NCBI GenBank assembly: GCA_045649415.1
Contig: JAZRPY010000007.1
Span: forward strand, 1-56,575
Reading direction: 5' to 3'
DNA length: 56,575 nucleotides
Source: CAKSQL01 sp045649415
GTDB taxonomy: Bacteria; Bacillota; Clostridia; UBA1381
Shown: positions 50,926-56,575 of the stretch, piece by piece
Layout of the letters: the number at the start of each line of letters is the position of its first letter
How positions within the stretch are numbered: the stretch's first letter is position 1
Program-made: the position numbers and the translations under genes
The notes under the pieces: model-generated
The model's database searches: none
Told to the model about the DNA's origin: nothing
Seen by the model: the letters and a program-made list of their open reading frames with translations, nothing else

Positions 50926-52047
50926 ATGAAATATATATCCTACTACGACACAAAAGACAATATAAAAGAAAATAGAAAATATGCTCTATCTGCTACGAAT
51001 AAAATGGACTATATTATCAAAGCTTTAAATGAAATTGGTGAAAAGATAGACATAGTTTCTGTTTCTGCTACAAGTAATAATCGTTTTTATAGGGGACGAA
51101 TATATGAAAAAAATTGGGGGCGTTTAATTTTATTCCCGACCATACCGGGAGGTAATCCTATTTTCAGAAGGGTGTCGGATATATACGCAAAAATCAACCT
51201 GTTTCTTTATCTTCTAAGACAAGGGAAAAAGGATGAATATATATTAGTTTATCATAGCTTAGGATATGGAAATGCAATATGTCTGGCAAAAAAAATAAAA
51301 AAATTCAAGGTTATATTAGAGGTTGAGGAAATATATCAGGATATAAAAAGTATGGGAAAAAAACTCAACAAAAAGGAATATGAAGTGTTCAGGCAGGCTG
51401 ATAGGTTTATTTTCCCTACAGAAATACTAAACAACAAAGTAAATAAAGAAAATAAACCATACGGTGTCATTCATGGAACTTATATGGTAGAAAAAGATAG
51501 AAGCGCAAGTTTTGATGACGATAAAATTCATATAGTTTATGCAGGCACATTTGATAAGAGAAAGGGAGTTTTAGAGGCTATAAAGTCTGCAGAATTTTTA
51601 AGTGATGACTATAGAATACATATACTGGGAAAGGGAAAAGAAAGCGAGAATAAGGCTGTAGGTGACTTGATTAAAAAGGTTAATGAAAAAGGTGAAAGGG
51701 TTATTTATGAGGGCGTTTTATCAGGAGAAGAATTCATTTCATTTATGCAAAAATGCCATATAGGATTGAGCCCGCAGGACACTGATGCATCCTTTAATAC
51801 CACATCCTTTCCATCGAAAATTTTATCATATATGGCAAACGGACTAAGGGTTGTTAGTGTAAAAATTCCTGCAATTGAAAAATCAGCAATAGGAGATTAT
51901 ATGTATTTCTACGAGGTGCAAGGTCCTGAAAATATTGCAGGGGCAATTAAAAATGTTGATTTTAATGACAACTATGACGGAAGAAATATCGTCAGCGAGT
52001 TAGATGAAAAGTTTAAGGTTGATATAAAAAAGCTTATAAAAGATTAA
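50926..52047 (+). CDS. Glycosyltransferase, GT4-like
   Basis: 373 residues. Start after GGAGGAAATAA. The C-terminal half shows HIVYAGTFDKRKGVLEAIKSA, VIYEGVLSGEEFISFMQKC and the GLSPQDTDASFNTTSFPSKI with KILSYMANGLRVVSVK, which is typical of GT4 members. It lies in a tight run of cluster genes. The sugar and linkage cannot be told from sequence. Confidence 0.85.
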   Translation: MKYISYYDTKDNIKENRKYALSATNKMDYIIKALNEIGEKIDIVSVSATSNNRFYRGRIYEKNWGRLILFPTIPGGNPIFRRVSDIYAKINLFLYLLRQGKKDEYILVYHSLGYGNAICLAKKIKKFKVILEVEEIYQDIKSMGKKLNKKEYEVFRQADRFIFPTEILNNKVNKENKPYGVIHGTYMVEKDRSASFDDDKIHIVYAGTFDKRKGVLEAIKSAEFLSDDYRIHILGKGKESENKAVGDLIKKVNEKGERVIYEGVLSGEEFISFMQKCHIGLSPQDTDASFNTTSFPSKILSYMANGLRVVSVKIPAIEKSAIGDYMYFYEVQGPENIAGAIKNVDFNDNYDGRNIVSELDEKFKVDIKKLIKD

Positions 52048-52058
52048 GAGGTATAAAA

Positions 52059-53039
52059 ATGTCAAATAATAAAAGATTTGCAGCTTTGGTATTGGCACAT
52101 AAAAATGTATCTCAGGTAGAAAGACTTGTAAAAGCATTGGTTTTTGCAGAAAATGTAGATGTTTTTATTCATTTTGATAAAAAGTTTGATATTTCCGAGG
52201 AAAAAATAAAGAAAATAATATCGGTGGCTGAAAACAGAGTTTTTGTGTTAGAGGACAGTGAAAGGGTTTCAACATTTTTAGATGATTGGAGCTTGGTTGA
52301 GGCGACACTAAGACTTGCTGACAGGGCATTTAGTATGGGTAAATACAAATATTATATGCTTTTGAGTGGACAAGACTACATATTAAAAAATATGCAGGAT
52401 ATAGTCAGGGAACTTGAAGAAGGCTATCCAAGGATATATATAGACTGCACTCCATATGACAGGAATAATTGGGTTTATTATAAGTTTTGTAATTGGGGTT
52501 GGTATGGAAAAATAAATACCAAAATAAACAACACCTTTCCAAAAGGACATTTTAGAAAAATATTAAAGGTGCCACTGTATCTTGCGAGAAAAGTTGCAAG
52601 AAAAAGGAATATCCCATATAAAAAATTAACAAATGAGAAAATTCATTTATATGGAGGCTCTGCATGGTGGATTATGCCTGACAAGATGATCGAGCATATA
52701 TTAAAAGAGCTTAAAAGCGACAGAGAATACATCAATATATTAAAGAAAACCTATACGCCGGAAGAACAATTTTTTCAGGTTATGTGTATGAACTCGCCAT
52801 ATAGTGAAAATGTTTGTGTAAACCCTGTGGATATGATATCCCAGAACTCGAAAACCTATGCGTATTTCTTTGATAAGGACAAACCATTTAAGGGACATCC
52901 GTATATATTTACTATGGAGGACTGTGAGAAATTAAGGGAATTAGCAGAGGATAAATTTTTTGCGAGAAAATTTGATATGGACTGTGACAGCGAAGTGTTT
53001 GATTGGATAGATGATAATTTAATTAAAAAGGATATCTAA
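52059..53039 (+). CDS. Beta-1,6-N-acetylglucosaminyltransferase-like enzyme (GT14)
   Basis: 326 residues resembling core-2/I-branching enzymes: FAALVLAHKNVSQVERLV, VFIHFDKKFDIS, YYMLLSGQDYILKNM, and LYGGSAWWIMPDKM in the centre with YTPEEQFFQVMCMNS near the end. GT14 enzymes are metal-independent inverting enzymes that attach GlcNAc or similar sugars as branches. It would add a side branch to the polymer. It starts 11 bp after the preceding gene. Confidence 0.85.
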   Translation: MSNNKRFAALVLAHKNVSQVERLVKALVFAENVDVFIHFDKKFDISEEKIKKIISVAENRVFVLEDSERVSTFLDDWSLVEATLRLADRAFSMGKYKYYMLLSGQDYILKNMQDIVRELEEGYPRIYIDCTPYDRNNWVYYKFCNWGWYGKINTKINNTFPKGHFRKILKVPLYLARKVARKRNIPYKKLTNEKIHLYGGSAWWIMPDKMIEHILKELKSDREYINILKKTYTPEEQFFQVMCMNSPYSENVCVNPVDMISQNSKTYAYFFDKDKPFKGHPYIFTMEDCEKLRELAEDKFFARKFDMDCDSEVFDWIDDNLIKKDI

Positions 53040-53064
53040 TATATTTTAAGGAGTTGTTTTTTAA

Positions 53065-54213
53065 TTGAAGGTAGAGAAGGATTTTATAAGGCTGATTTCT
53101 GCAGCAGTAAATCAAGAAAGCGTACCGGATAAAATTTGTGATTGGGGAAAAATACTTGAGCTGGCAAAAGCCCATGATGTTGCCGGCTTGATTTGCTATG
53201 CCTTAGACTCAATGGAAAGAAAGCCTCACAACTATAAAGAGTTCTGCAATTTAAGGAATTTCCTTTTGATGAAGAGTATAAATCAATCCTATGAAGCAGC
53301 AACTCTGTTTCATGTTCTGGATACAAATAAAATTGAGTATGTGGCATTAAAGGGGGTGGAGTTAAAAAAGCTCTATCCTTCATCCGATATGAGATCTATG
53401 TCGGATATAGATATTCTGATTAAGGAAAAGGATTATGAAAAGGTATCAGAGAGGATGCTGAAACTTGGCTACTATATCAAAAAGCAAAAAGCAGAGGAGA
53501 TAGAATTCTGGAAGAAGCCATATATGGTTGTGGAGGTTGCCACTACGATGCTTGCAGAGGTGCAAAGTGGAATGGAGTGGTACTTTAAGGATTATTGGCA
53601 GAAGCTTAAAAAATCTGAAACATATAGGTATCGTCAAACAGATGAGGATTATTTTATTTACCATTTTGTGCATTTATCCAAGCACTATAGCATGTATGGC
53701 ACAGGAGTGAGACCATTTATTGATATATATGTTTATCTGAAAAACAAGAAGGATACTCTCGATTGGACCTACATAGAAGACGAGTTGAATAAATTAAAGC
53801 TATGGGAGTTCTCAAAAAATGCTATAAGGTTATCGGAATATTTGTTTGGTAGTGGTGATAAGGATGACATTTTGGAGGAAATGGAAGAATATGTTCTATC
53901 CAATAGCCTTTTTGGAACAATGGAAAATAAAATCTCAACAAGAGTTATTGAAAATGGCAAGGTAGTAGGCTTAAAAAGGCTGAAGCTAAAAAGGTATTTT
54001 TTCGCTATATTCCCAAGCCTGAGGACAATGAAAAACCTATATCCAGATTTAAAAAAATACCCTGTTTTATTACCATTTTATTGGGTAAGAAGAATTATTT
54101 CCAGAGTATTTTTCAAGCAAAAAAGGATAAAGAATTTTGTGAACATCTATAGAAATGTCAACTATGAAAATGCAATTGCCCATAATGAGCATATGAAGAG
54201 AGTTGGGTTATAA
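53065..54213 (+). CDS. Nucleotidyltransferase-like protein (NTP_transf_5 family)
   Basis: 382 residues. TTG start after AAGGAG. The motif KGVELKKLYPSSDMRSMSDIDILI contains the DxD pair of nucleotidyltransferase-fold proteins and lies in the first half; the rest is helical. Members occur often in polysaccharide and peptide clusters, with unknown substrate. No partner protein of a toxin-antitoxin type is adjacent. It probably modifies a sugar or carrier in this cluster, but this is inference. Confidence 0.75.
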   Translation: MKVEKDFIRLISAAVNQESVPDKICDWGKILELAKAHDVAGLICYALDSMERKPHNYKEFCNLRNFLLMKSINQSYEAATLFHVLDTNKIEYVALKGVELKKLYPSSDMRSMSDIDILIKEKDYEKVSERMLKLGYYIKKQKAEEIEFWKKPYMVVEVATTMLAEVQSGMEWYFKDYWQKLKKSETYRYRQTDEDYFIYHFVHLSKHYSMYGTGVRPFIDIYVYLKNKKDTLDWTYIEDELNKLKLWEFSKNAIRLSEYLFGSGDKDDILEEMEEYVLSNSLFGTMENKISTRVIENGKVVGLKRLKLKRYFFAIFPSLRTMKNLYPDLKKYPVLLPFYWVRRIISRVFFKQKRIKNFVNIYRNVNYENAIAHNEHMKRVGL

Positions 54214-54234
54214 TAAAAAAGGGAGGAGAAAAAT

Positions 54235-54520
54235 ATGCCAAAGGTAAGTGTGATAGTACCTGTATATAAGGTTGAGAAATACTTAAACAGGTGTGTGAAT
54301 AGCATATTGGCACAAACCTTTACTGATTTTGAACTGATATTGGTGGATGATGGCTCACCTGATAACTGCCCAAAAATGTGTGATGAGTATGCAGAGAAAG
54401 ATGAAAGAATAAGGGTTATACATAAGGAAAACGGGGGCGTGTCGTCTGCCCGTAATGATGGAATTGATATGTCACAGGGCGAATGGATTATGTTTGTGGA
54501 CAGTGACGATTGGATAGAAT
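54235..54520 (+). repeat. GT2 5'-end repeat, copy 1
   Basis: It matches 55,283-55,568 with about 18 differences in 285 bp, including an 88-bp run of complete identity (54,413-54,500). Downstream of it the genes diverge sharply. Confidence 0.85.
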
Positions 54521-55263
54521 TAAACAGCCTTGAGAGTCTGACAAATGCTATACTAAATGATGACATAGATATGGTTGTGGGTGGATATAAAACAATCACA
54601 ATAAGAAATGAAATTGACCATATGCTTGAAAATGAACTGTTGTCGAAGGATAAGATGAAAGAAAAATATACAGAGATAGCCGACAAGGGTAATCTGATTT
54701 TAACAACACCCTGGGGAAAGATTTTTAAGACCTCTGTAATTAGGGACTATAATATTTCCTTCGACACTACAATGAAAATATCTGAGGACACAAAATTTGT
54801 TTTATGCTTTTTAAATGTGGCAAATAATGTTGCAACAGTATCGGATATGATTGTTAATTATAATTGTAAGAATGGTACATCTGCAACCAATAAATACATA
54901 GAGGATTTTGCTAAATGCAAATATTTTATGTATATGAGTATGAGAGAGTATCTTGATGGTGAAAAATGGAATGGTTACATAGAGGGATATACAGTTGAAT
55001 GCGTATATTCATGCCTGTATCACTATATAAAATATGCACCGACAGAGTCTGTTGAAGAGAAAATGTCTGAGGCATATAATATGTTCAGGGATTATACAGA
55101 TGGAAAACAAGAACTATTGGATAAGAGGTTTGGTGGAGGATATATAGGATGCATTGTTGATGAGGAATGGAAAGAGCTTTCAGAACAATGGAAAAAAAGA
55201 AACAGGAAAAATATAATTAAGGAAAATATAAAGAAACGAATATTAAAAATATTAGCAAGATAA
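54235..55263 (+). CDS. Glycosyltransferase, GT2 family (array copy 1)
   Basis: 342 residues, GT-A fold: VSVIVPVYKVEKYLNRCVNS, LILVDDGSPDNCP, GGVSSARNDGIDMSQGEWI, and the metal-binding FVDSDDW. The C-terminal region after residue about 100 differs from the following copies. It is the first of three tandem GT2 genes whose first 285 bp are almost identical, so recombination between them is likely. AGGGAGGAG precedes the ATG. Confidence 0.93.
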   Translation: MPKVSVIVPVYKVEKYLNRCVNSILAQTFTDFELILVDDGSPDNCPKMCDEYAEKDERIRVIHKENGGVSSARNDGIDMSQGEWIMFVDSDDWIELNSLESLTNAILNDDIDMVVGGYKTITIRNEIDHMLENELLSKDKMKEKYTEIADKGNLILTTPWGKIFKTSVIRDYNISFDTTMKISEDTKFVLCFLNVANNVATVSDMIVNYNCKNGTSATNKYIEDFAKCKYFMYMSMREYLDGEKWNGYIEGYTVECVYSCLYHYIKYAPTESVEEKMSEAYNMFRDYTDGKQELLDKRFGGGYIGCIVDEEWKELSEQWKKRNRKNIIKENIKKRILKILAR

Positions 55264-55282
55264 AAGACAAGGAGGCCAACTA

Positions 55283-55568
55283 ATGCCGAAGGTAAGTGTA
55301 ATAGTACCTGTATATAAGGTTGAGAAATATTTAAATAGGTGTGTCGATAGCATATTGGCACAAACCTTTACCGATTTTGAGCTTATATTGGTGGATGATG
55401 GCTCGCCTGATAACTGCCCGAAAATATGTGATGAGTATGCAGAAAAAGACGAAAGAGTAGGGGTTATACATAAGGAAAACGGGGGCGTGTCGTCTGCCCG
55501 TAATGATGGAATTGATATGTCACAGGGCGAATGGATTATGTTTGTGGATAGTGACGACTGGATAGAAG
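55283..55568 (+). repeat. GT2 5'-end repeat, copy 2
   Basis: It is nearly identical to 54,235-54,520 and to 56,299 onward for the first part of the gene. Confidence 0.85.
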
Positions 55569-56299
55569 AGGATATGCTGGAAGGCATGGTCGCAAAAATA
55601 AAAGATGATGTTGATATGGTGATTTCATCAGCTGATTTTATAGGACCGGGCGAAAATGAGAAAACTTCGGCAACTATGCCAGATTCAAGATATCTATCAA
55701 AGGAAATTGTAGAAAAAAAATTTAATGGGGAACTGCCAAGTGCATTGATAGATGTTCCCTGGTGCAAGCTCTATAAAAGAGAAGTAATAATCAGGGAAAA
55801 CATAAAATTTGATATTTCTATATGTACAGGTGAGGATGCACAATTCAATGCAAAATATTTGAGCTATATAAAAAATGTTGAAACGATGAAAGATTCATAT
55901 TACAGATATATAAGAGAAGGGAACGATTCATTATCCTTAAGATTTTATGAAAATTTTTATCAAATAAATAAAAAGGTTTATTCTGATATATTGGAGTATG
56001 CAATAAGGACAGGATGTTCGGAGGAAACTCAAAGGGCTATAAAAGTAAGACATATGTATGTGATATTTGCGTATTGGACAAGAACAATGACCCAAGCAAG
56101 TAGAGAAATTGCGATAAGATATATGGAAAATATGTCGGAGGATGATTTCTTGAAAGAAAATCTTTATCTGATGGGAAGAAATAGTAAGTATTATACAGGG
56201 AAATTGGTAGCAACAAAAAGATTTAAAGAAATATATGTTATTTATAAGATAAAGAAAAAGATAGAGGATATTCTTAAAAAAGGAAAAGGAGAAAAATAA
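55283..56299 (+). CDS. Glycosyltransferase, GT2 family (array copy 2)
   Basis: 338 residues. The same N-terminal domain as the preceding gene (DDGSPDNCPKICDEYAEKD, FVDSDDW), then a different C-terminal part (DVPWCKLYKREVIIRENIKF, YYRYIREGNDSLSL) typical of GT2 enzymes that make capsule repeat units. AAGGAGG precedes the ATG. The stop codon meets the start of the third copy. Confidence 0.93.
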   Translation: MPKVSVIVPVYKVEKYLNRCVDSILAQTFTDFELILVDDGSPDNCPKICDEYAEKDERVGVIHKENGGVSSARNDGIDMSQGEWIMFVDSDDWIEEDMLEGMVAKIKDDVDMVISSADFIGPGENEKTSATMPDSRYLSKEIVEKKFNGELPSALIDVPWCKLYKREVIIRENIKFDISICTGEDAQFNAKYLSYIKNVETMKDSYYRYIREGNDSLSLRFYENFYQINKKVYSDILEYAIRTGCSEETQRAIKVRHMYVIFAYWTRTMTQASREIAIRYMENMSEDDFLKENLYLMGRNSKYYTGKLVATKRFKEIYVIYKIKKKIEDILKKGKGEK

Positions 56300-56575
56300 T
56301 GCCCAAGATAAGTGTAATAGTACCTGTGTATAAGGTTGAAAAATATTTAAATAAGTGTGTGGATAGCATATTGGCACAAACCTTTACCGATTTTGAGCTT
56401 ATATTAGTGGATGATGGCTCACCCGATAACTGCCCGAAAATATGTGATGAGTATGCAGAAAAAGACGAAAGGGTAAAGGTTATACATAAGGAAAACGGGG
56501 GCTTATCTGATGCCAGAAATAAGGGACTTGATATAGCAACAGGTGAATATATTTCATTTATAGACAGTGATGATT
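56299..56575 (+). CDS. Glycosyltransferase, GT2 family (array copy 3, partial)
   Basis: Cut by the window end after 92 codons. It starts KISVIVPVYKVEKYLNKC and shares DDGSPDNCPKICDEYAEKD with the other two copies, then diverges earlier (GGLSDARNKGLDIATGEYI instead of GGVSSARNDGIDMSQGEWI). The conserved aspartates are still present in IDSDD at the window edge. AAAAGGAG precedes the ATG. Confidence 0.9.
   Translation, partial: MPKISVIVPVYKVEKYLNKCVDSILAQTFTDFELILVDDGSPDNCPKICDEYAEKDERVKVIHKENGGLSDARNKGLDIATGEYISFIDSDD

Noticed and set aside
54162..56377. Long serine-rich frames on the minus strand opposite the GT2 genes
   Set aside because: They mirror codon usage of the real plus-strand genes, and repeat because the GT2 5' ends repeat.

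Overview
The window looks like a chromosomal segment of an AT-rich, spore-forming member of the Clostridia (Bacillota). Strong AGGAGG ribosome sites, TTGACA/TATAAT promoters with 17-nt spacers, GTG and TTG starts, and the sporulation genes spoIVA, ylbJ, ylmC/ymxH, spoVAD and spoVAE all point that way. No tRNA, rRNA or CRISPR array was seen.

Region 1 (about 1-27,300) is accessory DNA, probably one or more integrated mobile elements. From the left: a minus-strand group with a circularly permuted cytosine-C5 methyltransferase, a beta-class adenine/cytosine-N4 methyltransferase fused to a decayed second methyltransferase domain, and two unknown proteins. Upstream of these lies a compact structured RNA that resembles a HEARO/omega RNA but has no IscB gene. 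Next come an unknown 469-aa protein, a small serine recombinase, a RepB-type primase with a CHC2 zinc finger, a MazF-like toxin, a SLOG-fold protein and an XRE regulator. A compact minus-strand block (23.4 to 12.2 kb) then encodes two paralogous unknown proteins, an XRE regulator, a GNAT enzyme, a HipA-like kinase, a zinc-ribbon protein, a methyltransferase lacking its catalytic motif, an Eco57I-like methyltransferase, three small membrane or zinc proteins, and a 965-aa GIY-YIG-like nuclease/helicase. This reads as a composite defence operon. Its promoter faces a divergent plus-strand operon (23.6-27.2 kb) of unknown membrane, EF-hand-like and leucine-rich-repeat proteins. A perfect 43-bp palindrome lies exactly midway between the two -35 boxes.

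At about 27.3 kb the accessory DNA meets spoIVA. The spoIVA reading frame loses its conserved C-terminal part there, so the element probably sits inside this sporulation gene.

Region 2 (27.3-42.1 kb) is core chromosome: spoIVA and ylbJ; a HprK-like P-loop protein; an M15 peptidase; an HTH-SGNH hydrolase fusion with three evenly spaced operator-like dyads; a PRC-barrel protein; a CBS/CNNM transporter with a promoter-leader-terminator upstream; then rho, proB, proA, a second SLOG protein, a D,D-carboxypeptidase, spoVAD and spoVAE, with no spoVAC beside them.

Region 3 (42.2 kb to the end) is a surface-polysaccharide cluster read from one strong promoter. It has a UDP-sugar dehydrogenase and epimerase (probably making a UDP-hexosaminuronic acid), an asparagine-synthase-like gene flanked by a 23-bp direct repeat, GT4, GT14 and GT2 glycosyltransferases, two hexapeptide acetyltransferases, a Wzy-like polymerase and a nucleotidyltransferase-like protein. 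It ends in a tandem array of GT2 genes with nearly identical 5' ends, the last cut by the window edge.
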